Shown: one piece after another, positions 8,045-14,544 of the stretch
Layout of the letters: each line of letters starts with the position of its first letter
How positions within the stretch are numbered: the first letter of the stretch is position 1
Source: an uncultured Oscillospiraceae bacterium
GTDB taxonomy: Bacteria; Bacillota; Clostridia; Oscillospirales; Acutalibacteraceae
NCBI GenBank assembly: GCA_900546895.1
Contig: UREO01000006.1
Span: 1 to 25,711 of the forward strand
Length of the DNA: 25,711 nt
Direction of reading: 5' to 3'
Translations under genes and position numbers: made by a program
The notes under the pieces: generated by a model
What the model was told of the DNA's origin: nothing
The model's database searches: none
The model's input: only the letters and a program-made list of their open reading frames with translations

Positions 8045-8748
8045 AGCGGCACCTCCCTGCCTTTCAAAATGGTCTGCGCAATTTCCACATCCTCCATCGT
8101 GGTCAGCTTGATATTCGTATACGTTCCCATACACAAATGCACCTTTACGCCTATATGTTCAACCAGCTGACAGTCGTCCGTATAATCTCCTCCGTCCGTC
8201 ATAGCCTGCTTCATCGCCCGCTGGTAAAGTCCCCGCTCAAACACTTGCGGGGTCTGGACCGCCCACATGGTGGAACGCTCCGGGGTGGAAACCACGTAAT
8301 GATTCTTCCCGATTATTTTAATCGTATCCTTAACGGGAACCGCAAGCGCGGAGGCGCCGCACTCATAGGCGTCTTCCACCGACGCGTTGATTTCTTCGGG
8401 AGTAATCAGCGCTCTTGCCCCATCGTGAACGGCAAAATAGGCGGCAGCTTCCGGCACTGCGGAAATTCCCGCCGCAACGGACTTCTGCCGGGTAGCGCCC
8501 CCTTCGACGATCGCGGTTACTTTGTTGATTTTATATTTCTGAATCTCGTTGCCGACCTGAGCTATATCTTCTTCACGGCAGACCACAACGATACTTTGGA
8601 TTAATTCCGCGCTGCTAAAGGCGGAAAGCGTACGCACAATGGCGGGCGTCCCGCAAAGGGAAACAAACTGCTTCGAAAAACCGAGCGCCATGCGGGTGGA
8701 ACTTCCGGCGGCAACGATAACGGCGCAGCAGTGAGGCTTTCTTCCCAT
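8041..8748 (-). CDS. ispD: 2-C-methyl-D-erythritol 4-phosphate cytidylyltransferase
   Basis: IspD joins CTP and methylerythritol phosphate to form CDP-ME, the step two before IspF. The 235-residue protein has the nucleotide-binding AAGSSTRM with the following KQF near residues 13-27, VHDGARALI near 103, and a C-terminal GDYTDDCQLVE motif. All fit IspD, and no IspF domain is fused to it. The ATG at 8748 is preceded by AAAGGAAGGG. It is first in the ispD-ispF-DUF3343-desulfurase string and has a candidate promoter with perfect TATAAT about 45 bases upstream. Confidence 0.97.
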   Translation of the reverse strand: MGRKPHCCAVIVAAGSSTRMALGFSKQFVSLCGTPAIVRTLSAFSSAELIQSIVVVCREEDIAQVGNEIQKYKINKVTAIVEGGATRQKSVAAGISAVPEAAAYFAVHDGARALITPEEINASVEDAYECGASALAVPVKDTIKIIGKNHYVVSTPERSTMWAVQTPQVFERGLYQRAMKQAMTDGGDYTDDCQLVEHIGVKVHLCMGTYTNIKLTTMEDVEIAQTILKGREVPL

Positions 8749-8793
8749 CCATTCGTCCCTTCCTTTTGATCGAATTTTGATCGAATGGTTATT

Positions 8794-8822
8794 ATTATAA
8801 TGTTTTATCCGCCGCGGCGCAA
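8794..8822 (-). promoter_or_regulatory. candidate promoter for ispDF
   Basis: A perfect TATAAT (8794-8799, minus) lies 17 bases from TTGCGC (8817-8822), which matches only the TTG of the -35 consensus. The untranslated leader contains a direct repeat of TTCGATCAAAA (about 8763-8784) just before the ribosome binding site. The weak -35 suggests low or activated expression. Confidence 0.45.
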
Positions 8823-8849
8823 TTACAATCCTGTCACTAATTAAAAATT

Positions 8850-8966
8850 AAAATTGTGTTAACAATTATAGAGGCGCCCCCGCCTATAGCAATTCCATTT
8901 CAGTTTGCAAGACAAAACGCATTCCTCCCCCCCTTCCTTTAGCGGGGGAAGGAATGCAACCTTGTA
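8850..8966. repeat. interspersed repeat copy A with hairpin
   Basis: The core from 8889 (GCAATTCC) to 8965 (CTTGT) matches a second copy at 18501-18573 at most positions. Weaker similarity reaches back to AAATTGT near 8851. The core holds a hairpin: GCATTCCT (8919-8926) pairs with AGGAATGC (8950-8957) and continues as CCCCC with GGGGG across a bulged A. Copy A has an extra small hairpin (about 8867-8886) absent from copy B. I see no coding potential. It may be a MITE-like or REP-like element, or a structured RNA. Confidence 0.7.
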
Positions 8967-8995
8967 TTGAGTTTTTTCCAAGGATCGTATATGAT
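8967..8995 (+). promoter_or_regulatory. candidate promoter for acyl-CoA thioesterase
   Basis: TTGAGT (8967-8972), 17 bases, TATGAT (8990-8995). Transcription would start near 9002, which excludes the upstream in-frame ATG at 9003 as a normally led start and supports the ATG at 9033. The -35 box begins within two bases of the right end of repeat copy A. Confidence 0.6.
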
Positions 8996-9032
8996 TAAGT
9001 GTATGAATCCATTGAAAAGGACTGGTGGTACT

Positions 9033-9512
9033 ATGAACGAGTTACCGGCAAAAAGGGTGTCGGATTCTGAAACGGAACAGATACAGGTCATCTTTGAAAA
9101 CGATCTGAACGGCCAGGGGCGTGTTTTCGGCGGGCGGCTCGCCTCCTGGATCGACATTGTCGCGGGGACTGTTGCGCGCAGGCATTCCAACCGCAACGTC
9201 ACCACGGCGGAAATCGACACGCTCCGGTTCAAAAGCCCGGTTTACATGACCGACCTGGTAGTTTTACACGGCAAAATCACTTACGTCGGAACAACTTCGA
9301 TGGAAGTGCGTGTCGACAGCTTTTCCGAGGACCTGTCGGGACAGAGAAGGCTTGTAAACACAGCATATCTGGTTCTTGTAGCGCTTGATGAAAATGAAAA
9401 GCCGACCGCTGTTCCCGGGCTGATCTGTGAAAGCTTTCAGGAAAAAATGGAATGGGAGGCCGGCGAAAAGCGGCGCAGGCTGCGCAAGCAGCGCCGTCTG
9501 GAAGCATACTGA
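9033..9512 (+). CDS. acyl-CoA thioesterase, hotdog fold
   Basis: This 159-residue single-hotdog protein resembles the YciA/acyl-CoA hydrolase group, which cleaves acyl-CoA to free acid and CoA. The signature region is NDLNGQGRVFGGRLASWID (about residues 24-42), where the NxxGxVFGG pattern and the Asp are typical. It is followed by TTAEIDTLRFKSPV and DLVVLHGKITYVGTTSMEV. The C-terminus is unusually basic (EKRRRLRKQRRLEAY). I chose the ATG at 9033, with AAAAGGA 11-12 bases upstream, over ATGs at 9003 or earlier because of the promoter position. It stands alone with its own promoter. The acyl chain preference cannot be told. Confidence 0.88.
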   Translation: MNELPAKRVSDSETEQIQVIFENDLNGQGRVFGGRLASWIDIVAGTVARRHSNRNVTTAEIDTLRFKSPVYMTDLVVLHGKITYVGTTSMEVRVDSFSEDLSGQRRLVNTAYLVLVALDENEKPTAVPGLICESFQEKMEWEAGEKRRRLRKQRRLEAY

Positions 9513-9625
9513 AAACACCTGCCAATCCAAATAAAAAATTTGCATTTTCTTCCTGATTCCCGGGCCTTGAATGAAATGCCGTGTACGGTGTTATACTAAG
9601 CCGTGAAACGAAGGGAGTGAATGAT

Positions 9626-9796
9626 ATGCCTGACCGACCCGACCACGGGGAAACCAACCGGGATAAAAAAGAAAAAATCACCCAGCAGGGAAAAGCCCCC
9701 AAGGAAGTACAGGCCGACCTTTTGGCGGGAGAGCCGGATGATTTGGCCATCGATTTTACAAATGTCATTAATTACCGCGGAGGTGGATCGAACTGA
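9626..9796 (+). CDS. small hydrophilic protein, unknown function
   Basis: This 56-residue ORF starts at ATG 9626 with a strong AGGGAG site eight bases upstream. It is followed immediately by a terminator whose stem overlaps its last codons, so it is very likely a real gene. The first half is highly charged (MPDRPDHGETNRDKKEK), and the second half contains QADLLAGEPDDLAIDF and ends YRGGGSN. There is no membrane segment, signal peptide or cysteine. A possible promoter is TTGAAT at about 9575 with TATACT at about 9592, spaced a long 19 bases. I do not recognise a family. The high content of charged residues and glycine suggests a disordered or nucleic-acid-associated peptide, but that is only a guess. 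Confidence 0.65.
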   Translation: MPDRPDHGETNRDKKEKITQQGKAPKEVQADLLAGEPDDLAIDFTNVINYRGGGSN

Positions 9797-9811
9797 TCCG
9801 CCTCTTTTATT
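9780..9811 (+). terminator. intrinsic terminator overlapping two gene ends
   Basis: GAGGTGGATC (9780-9789) pairs with GATCCGCCTC (9795-9804) with one G.U, a GAACT loop and then TTTTATTT. The TGA of the 56-residue ORF (9794-9796) is inside the hairpin. The U-run on this strand overlaps the stop codon of the convergent lipoprotein gene (9807-9809). Confidence 0.85.
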
Positions 9812-10070
9812 TGTTGGTGGAAATACTGACCGTATTTGATTTCAAATTTTTGCAGACATAAACCTCCGTATGATAAACCTGATCAACGTAAACATACAGG
9901 ATATCGTCCGCGCTGATTTTTGTAAGGCTGACCAGCTTAAGATTATCCGGGACCTTGCTCTGCGCGCCGGCGGCGGTTTTGCCAGCGGCTTCCGTTTTGG
10001 CGGTATTTTTACAGCCGGTGAAATTCAGCGTCATCACAAGCAGAAGGATAATCAAGATGCTTCGTCTCAT
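9807..10070 (-). CDS. small putative lipoprotein
   Basis: This is an 87-residue protein with a classic lipoprotein signal: MRRSILIILLLVMTLNFTGC, with the lipobox LNFTGC and the lipidated cysteine at residue 20. It then has an Ala/Lys/Thr-rich linker (residues 21-42) and about 45 residues with a short beta-rich look (DILYVYVDQVYHTEVYVC). I chose the ATG at 10070, with GGTGGTG seven bases upstream. No family is recognised. It sits just after the spo0A terminator, so it needs read-through or its own promoter in the overlapping bases. Position next to sporulation genes is suggestive only. Confidence 0.7.
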   Translation of the reverse strand: MRRSILIILLLVMTLNFTGCKNTAKTEAAGKTAAGAQSKVPDNLKLVSLTKISADDILYVYVDQVYHTEVYVCKNLKSNTVSISTNK

Positions 10071-10089
10071 AGCAATCACCACCCATGCT

Positions 10090-10151
10090 AAAATAAAACT
10101 CCTTTACTTTAAAGGCAGAATAAAAATTCACATCCGATAAAGTAAAGGAGT
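10090..10151 (-). terminator. intrinsic terminator of spo0A
   Basis: A perfect 14-bp inverted repeat, ACTCCTTTACTTTA (10098-10111) with TAAAGTAAAGGAGT (10138-10151), brackets a 26-base loop and on the minus strand is followed by TTTATTTT (10097-10090). It lies 24 bases after the spo0A stop. The long loop is unusual for a terminator. Confidence 0.75.
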
Positions 10152-10174
10152 GCATTAGAATTTAAAAATCAAAA

Positions 10175-10960
10175 TCAGCTTGCGCTTTTCATGTGGAGCC
10201 TAAGCCTGTCACTGATCATTGCAATAAACTCGCTGTTGGTCGGTTTTCCGCGCGTATTGTGGATGGTATAGCCGAAGTAGGAATTGAGGATATCCACGTC
10301 GCCGCGGTCCCACGCGACCTCTATTGCATGGCGAATGGCGCGTTCCACGCGCGAAGCCGTTGTATCATACTGTTTTGCAACGCTGGGGTAGAGCTGTTTG
10401 GTAACTGCATTGATAATATCCGGTGTTTCTATTGCCATAATAATTGAGTCGCGTAAATAGTGGTAGCCTTTGATATGAGCAGGGACACCTATTTGATGGA
10501 GTATTTCAGTTACCTGAATTTCAAGCGACGGCTCCGCTGCGGCCGGTGCCTGCTGTCTGGAAGGCGCTTTCTGCGTTAAGCCGGAAATGGAACAAAGCTG
10601 AATGATTCTGTCGGAAAGGTCCGCGGCGTTAAATGGATAAATCGCAAAATAAGCCGCTCCCGACATCATCACTTCACGCTCCAAAGCAGGGCTGGTAAAA
10701 TTGGAAATAATTACAAACATCGGTCCTATGCCCGGAACCTTTGCCTGAGTCGCTTTCATCACGCCTATTCCATCCAAACGAGGCATAAACAGATCGGCAA
10801 GGACAACATCAGGATGGATGGCTTCTATTTTTTCAAGCAGTTTCATGCCATCCTTTTGCGTATAGATTATTTCCATGCCGGATTGTTCGAAAATTCGACC
10901 GTAATCACGGTTAAACTCTGCACTGTCATTTGCTATGAGAAGTTTAATACGCTTTTCCAT
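10175..10960 (-). CDS. spo0A: sporulation master regulator Spo0A (atypical receiver)
   Basis: Spo0A is the response regulator that starts endospore formation. The 261-residue protein has a receiver domain (about 5-122), a linker rich in Ala/Gln/Pro, and the Spo0A effector domain (about 150-258). The effector is highly conserved: HIKGYHYLRD, LYPSVAKQYDTTASRVERA, HAIEVAWDRG and KPTNSEFIAM. The phospho-acceptor D56 is present in LADLFMP. The receiver is odd: the acidic pair is N11-D12 instead of DD, and the lysine normally before the PF motif is Y108 (FAIYPF). The Thr/Ser switch is S86. The ATG at 10960 follows a GGGGG ribosome binding site. spoIVB is directly upstream, as in other spore formers, but spo0A also has its own promoter. 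Confidence 0.96.
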   Translation of the reverse strand: MEKRIKLLIANDSAEFNRDYGRIFEQSGMEIIYTQKDGMKLLEKIEAIHPDVVLADLFMPRLDGIGVMKATQAKVPGIGPMFVIISNFTSPALEREVMMSGAAYFAIYPFNAADLSDRIIQLCSISGLTQKAPSRQQAPAAAEPSLEIQVTEILHQIGVPAHIKGYHYLRDSIIMAIETPDIINAVTKQLYPSVAKQYDTTASRVERAIRHAIEVAWDRGDVDILNSYFGYTIHNTRGKPTNSEFIAMISDRLRLHMKSAS

Positions 10961-10995
10961 TTTGAGTGTCCCCCTAATAGATTTAATTTACCGTT

Positions 10996-11024
10996 ATATT
11001 ACCATATATTGGAAAAAATGGCAA
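10996..11024 (-). promoter_or_regulatory. sigma-A type promoter for spo0A
   Basis: TTGCCA (11019-11024), 17 bases, TAATAT (10996-11001) on the minus strand, giving a leader of about 30 bases. I found no good 0A box (TGTCGAA) in the 120-base gap to spoIVB. This looks like a vegetative promoter. A sporulation-specific sigma-H promoter was not recognisable. Confidence 0.65.
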
Positions 11025-11080
11025 TAGGTTGTAAAAATATTTTTTGCTAAAAAGGGGAAATATAAAAGCGGTACATCGGA

Positions 11081-12313
11081 TTAAGAAGCTTTTTCTTTGT
11101 CATTCGAGCTAACGCTCTGTGAAACCGACAGCATATTTTCAGCAAAGATGCCATATCCTCGTGTCGGATCATTCACAAAAACGTGGGTCACAGCGCCGAT
11201 AATTTTTTCGTTTTGAATAATCGGGCTGCCGCTCATTCCCTGAACAATTCCGCCGGTGATGTTCAGCAGCTTTTCGTCGGTAATGTGCAAAACCATGTTT
11301 TTACTTTGTACATTTTCGCGATAGTCTATTTTTTCAATTTCAGCGGTAAAGTATTGCGGCCTGCCGCCGTCTATGGTCGAAAGGATTTTGACGGGACCGG
11401 CTTTGATTTCCTGTTTCATCGCCACTTCCAGGGCTTCGCCTTTGGGAGCGGTGTTCATAGTTCCGTAAACACCGGCCGGAACATTGGCTTCCAGCGTTCC
11501 CATTGCGGTATCGGTGCTGAAATATCCCCGAAGTTCTCCAGGACTTCCCTTTTCACCTTTGGTAATTCCGCTGATTGTGACGGGAACAATGTCTCCGTTC
11601 AGCAGCGGCATCAGCTCATTGGTATCCGTATCACAGACACCATGGCCCAGACCGGCGAAACATTTTGTAACAGGATTGTAAAAGGTAAGCGTCCCGATTC
11701 CCGCAGTGCTGTCCCGCACCCATACGCCGGCTTTGTATTGGGAATCAATTTCGGATTTAACCGGCTGAACAGCGGTCGTAAAGACCTGTCCGTCTCTGGA
11801 AACGGTAAAAGTAAGGCTGTGGCCTTCGCTGTCTGTGACCATATCGATGATCTCCGCGTTGGTATTGACTTTTCTGCCGTCAACCTCCGTAATGATATCG
11901 CCAACCTTCAAACCCGCTACGGCTGCGGGGTTCACGGTTCCGGATGAAGTTTTAATATCGGCTACGCCTACGACAACCACACCGTTTGTAAACATTTTGA
12001 TCCCAAACGGCGTGCCGCACGGCACCAGAAGCGTTTCCTTGACGACATCCACGTTGACCGTCTTGATAGGAATTACGCGATAGAGCATCAGCTTGGCCTT
12101 GTAACTTTTATTCGGTGTCGTACCTATGCCAGTGGAAATATCGGCGCCGTTTTCGGCTACCGCCGTAATTGCGTCCGAGCCCCATTGCAGACTGCTTCCG
12201 GCAGTAATTTTATAGGAATCAGGTGTGAAATAATCGGCCATGCCGACACTGGCAGCATACAAAAGAGCCAGCACAGCCGCGAATGCGGTGAATCCTTTTA
12301 GAAATTTTTTCAA
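11081..12313 (-). CDS. spoIVB: SpoIVB serine peptidase
   Basis: SpoIVB is a forespore-made S55 serine peptidase secreted into the space between the spore membranes, where it triggers SpoIVFB and thereby pro-sigma-K processing. The 410-residue protein has an N-terminal membrane/signal segment (residues 5-25), a PDZ domain (about 105-185, with AVAGLKVGDIITEVDG) and the S55 domain. Candidate catalytic residues are His224 in GLGHGVCD and Ser363 in GMSGSPI, followed by IIGAVTHVFVNDPTRGYGI. The start is TTG at 12313, with GGGAGGTGA at good spacing. spo0A follows 120 bases later, the usual order. No recN is present upstream, where potD is found instead. Confidence 0.95.
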   Translation of the reverse strand: MKKFLKGFTAFAAVLALLYAASVGMADYFTPDSYKITAGSSLQWGSDAITAVAENGADISTGIGTTPNKSYKAKLMLYRVIPIKTVNVDVVKETLLVPCGTPFGIKMFTNGVVVVGVADIKTSSGTVNPAAVAGLKVGDIITEVDGRKVNTNAEIIDMVTDSEGHSLTFTVSRDGQVFTTAVQPVKSEIDSQYKAGVWVRDSTAGIGTLTFYNPVTKCFAGLGHGVCDTDTNELMPLLNGDIVPVTISGITKGEKGSPGELRGYFSTDTAMGTLEANVPAGVYGTMNTAPKGEALEVAMKQEIKAGPVKILSTIDGGRPQYFTAEIEKIDYRENVQSKNMVLHITDEKLLNITGGIVQGMSGSPIIQNEKIIGAVTHVFVNDPTRGYGIFAENMLSVSQSVSSNDKEKAS

Positions 12314-12471
12314 AATTTCACCTCCCTTGCGCCGCTTTATTAATCTGCCACGGGGCGGTGAAATTATTATGACAATTCTCTTAATTATTGGAATTAACTG
12401 GAATTATTTTCTCCAATTGCGCTGTCTTAGGCCGAAAATGCCTTCATTTACATGAGATGGGATAAAATCGC
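12314..12471 (-). promoter_or_regulatory. spoIVB upstream region
   Basis: This AT-rich stretch separates the pot terminator from spoIVB. On the minus strand it holds CATAATA (12365-12371), which fits the -10 shape used by the forespore factors sigma-F/sigma-G. The matching -35 is poor: CAATA lies only 14 bases away. A forespore promoter is expected from knowledge of the family, but this sequence supports it only weakly. Confidence 0.3.
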
Positions 12472-12503
12472 AAAGCCCGCGGCGCATAAACGCCGCGGGC
12501 TTT
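12472..12503 (-). terminator. terminator of potABCD
   Basis: AAAGCCCGCGGCG (12472-12484) pairs perfectly with CGCCGCGGGCTTT (12491-12503) around a 6-base loop. On the minus strand it is followed by GCGATTTT, and on the plus strand by TTCATTTTT. It stands 22 bases after the potD stop and insulates spoIVB from the pot operon. Confidence 0.8.
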
Positions 12504-12525
12504 TTCATTTTTAAAAAATGCAATT

Positions 12526-13728
12526 TTATTGCAGTTCGCGTTTCGCTTTCATTTTTTTATAAACAACAATTCCGATATAAAGCAGCAAAAATCCCAAGAG
12601 AACCGCGACCAGTGTCGCCGTCTGGCCGGGACCGCCCATTTTTACTTCCGCCCAAAGCGTATCCAGCAGCAGATTCGTATCCTCGGGAAGGTTGACAAAG
12701 GTTTCCGATTTATTCAAAATTTCCTTGTCGGGATAAAAGATGGGATTGTTGACGGTTTCTTCCGGCAAAAGCTCCTTAGCGGCCGACTCCGGCGTGGAGT
12801 AACCGATATAGTCCACGTTCGCCGCGGCTATTTCGGGGTCGCAGAGAAAGTTGATGTACGCCTCGGCCTCTTTTTTGTGCCGGGCGCCGGTCGGAATGCA
12901 GACTGCATCGACAAAGAAGTTTGTCCCCTCCTTCGTCGGGATGGAAAAACCGATATCCGGATTATCTTCCACCAGAGTGGCGGCATCCCCCGCGTAATAC
13001 GGTGCAAGCCAGGCGTCGCCGCTGGACATTTTGTCAAAAATCTGGTCCATGACATAGGCCTGAACAAGCGGCTTCTGCTCCTTTAAAAGCTTCGCGGCGT
13101 TCTCCCACTCCTCCACATTCGTGCTGTTGTAGGAATAGCCTAGAATTTTCTGAGCGATGCCGAAGGAATCGCGCGGATTGTCGAACATCAGGATTTTTCC
13201 CGCGTACTTTTTATCCCACAAAATTTTCCAGCTGTCGACCGGCTCTTTTACGTATTTTTTATTGTAAAAAATGCCGACTACCCCCCAGGTGTAGGGAACG
13301 GAATATTCATTTTTCGGGTCGTATTTCGGGTTGCGGAACTGTTTGTCAATATACTGGAAATTCGGAATATTGCTGAAATCCAGCTTTTCAATCATTTTCT
13401 CTTCAATCAGCTTCGAAATCATATAATCCGAAGGAATGATAATGTCGTAGTTCGCCCCGCCGTTGGCAAGCTTGGAGTAAAGGGATTCGTTGGTGTCGAA
13501 CGTGGTATAGTTCACGTCGATGCCGGTTCGTTTGGTAAACTCCTTGTTGACGTCAAGCGTATCGTCGACGCCGTTCGAAATATACTCGCCCCAGTTGTAT
13601 ACATTGATGGTCACCCCTGTTTTCGGCGCGGCGGGCTGTTCGGGCTCTTCCGAAGACGCAAACGCCGACGGGCTGACAGTGGCGGCAAGCAGTACGGCAG
13701 CTACCAGAGCTGCAATCGTTCTTTTCAA
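12526..13728 (-). CDS. potD: polyamine ABC transporter substrate-binding protein
   Basis: PotD binds spermidine/putrescine outside the membrane and delivers it to PotBC. The 400-residue protein has a signal peptide (about 1-25, with AFA-SS as a likely signal peptidase I site) and no lipobox cysteine. The family core follows with VYNWGEYI (48-55), YDIIIPSDYMI, VPYTWGVVGIFYN and the YAGDAATLV region. Unusually, a transmembrane helix at about 373-391 and a basic tail (KKMKAKREL) follow the binding domain, so it seems tethered by its C-terminus. The start is TTG at 13728, with GGAGG eight bases upstream, three bases after potC ends. It is the last gene of the operon. Confidence 0.95.
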   Translation of the reverse strand: MKRTIAALVAAVLLAATVSPSAFASSEEPEQPAAPKTGVTINVYNWGEYISNGVDDTLDVNKEFTKRTGIDVNYTTFDTNESLYSKLANGGANYDIIIPSDYMISKLIEEKMIEKLDFSNIPNFQYIDKQFRNPKYDPKNEYSVPYTWGVVGIFYNKKYVKEPVDSWKILWDKKYAGKILMFDNPRDSFGIAQKILGYSYNSTNVEEWENAAKLLKEQKPLVQAYVMDQIFDKMSSGDAWLAPYYAGDAATLVEDNPDIGFSIPTKEGTNFFVDAVCIPTGARHKKEAEAYINFLCDPEIAAANVDYIGYSTPESAAKELLPEETVNNPIFYPDKEILNKSETFVNLPEDTNLLLDTLWAEVKMGGPGQTATLVAVLLGFLLLYIGIVVYKKMKAKRELQ

Positions 13729-13731
13729 ATC

Positions 13732-14544
13732 TCACGCCTCCTCAATCAGGTTTTCTTCCGCTTTCTTGTCTTTCGACTGGCGGAAATTGACAATGATGAG
13801 CAACACCATGATCGTGCCGAACAGCAATGTGGACAGCGCGTTGATCTCAGGGCTGATTCTCTTTCTTGTCATGGAATAGATGAAGATCGGAAGCGTCTGT
13901 GTGGTCCCGCTTGTAAAATAGCTGATGACAAAATCGTCTATGGAAAGGGTGAAGGCCATAATCATACCCGTCACAATTCCCGGCATGATTTCCGGCAGAA
14001 CCACCTTAAAAAAGGCAAGAACCGGGCTGCACCCAAGGTCCTGTGCCGCTTCATACAGATGGGAATCCATCTGGCGGAGCTTCGGCATGACGGACAGAAT
14101 CACGTAAGGCAGACAGAAGGTAATGTGCGCCAGGATCAGGGAAAACATGCCGAGCGATACGTTTCCCATGCCCTTTGCGAAAAACACGAACAGCAGCATT
14201 AGGGAAACGCCGGTGACAATCTCGGGATTGACCATGGGCAGATTGGTTACATTCATGACCATGCGCTTCATCCATTTGTTCATACCGTTGATGCCGATGG
14301 CCGCGGCCGTTCCCAGAACGGTAGAAACGACCGCCGCGATTACCGCGATGACCAGCGTGTTTCTCAGAGCGTTCAGGAGCATGCCGTCCTGCATCAGCTG
14401 CGCGTACCATTTAAAAGAGAAGCCCGACCAGACAGAACGGCTCATCGTAGTGGAATTATTAAAGGAAAAAACGATCAGTACGAAAATCGGCGCGTAGAGG
14501 AACAGGAACAGGACGGCTGAATAAATCCTTGAAATTGTTTTCAT
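13732..14544 (-). CDS. potC: polyamine ABC transporter permease PotC
   Basis: This 270-residue inner-membrane permease has six predicted helices. The EAA loop that contacts the ATPase is HLYEAAQDLGCSPVLAF (about residues 166-182), followed by KVVLPEIMPGIV. It pairs with PotB to form the channel. The ATG at 14544 overlaps the potB stop (ATGA at 14541-14544). The C-terminus after the last helix is short and charged (QSKDKKAEENLIEEA). Confidence 0.95.
   Translation of the reverse strand: MKTISRIYSAVLFLFLYAPIFVLIVFSFNNSTTMSRSVWSGFSFKWYAQLMQDGMLLNALRNTLVIAVIAAVVSTVLGTAAAIGINGMNKWMKRMVMNVTNLPMVNPEIVTGVSLMLLFVFFAKGMGNVSLGMFSLILAHITFCLPYVILSVMPKLRQMDSHLYEAAQDLGCSPVLAFFKVVLPEIMPGIVTGMIMAFTLSIDDFVISYFTSGTTQTLPIFIYSMTRKRISPEINALSTLLFGTIMVLLIIVNFRQSKDKKAEENLIEEA

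Noticed and set aside
8045..8134. In-frame N-terminal extension of IspF to 8134
   Set aside because: IspF normally starts with M-R-I-G-H-G-Y-D. The ATG at 8044 overlaps the ispD stop and has a strong ribosome binding site.
8763..8784. Direct repeat of TTCGATCAAAA upstream of ispD
   Set aside because: There are only two units, they are short and AT-rich, and they may be chance. No known regulator motif is matched.
11183..11947. A 254-codon plus-strand open frame opposite spoIVB
   Set aside because: It is antisense to a clear SpoIVB, has no good ribosome binding site and shows no recognisable motif.
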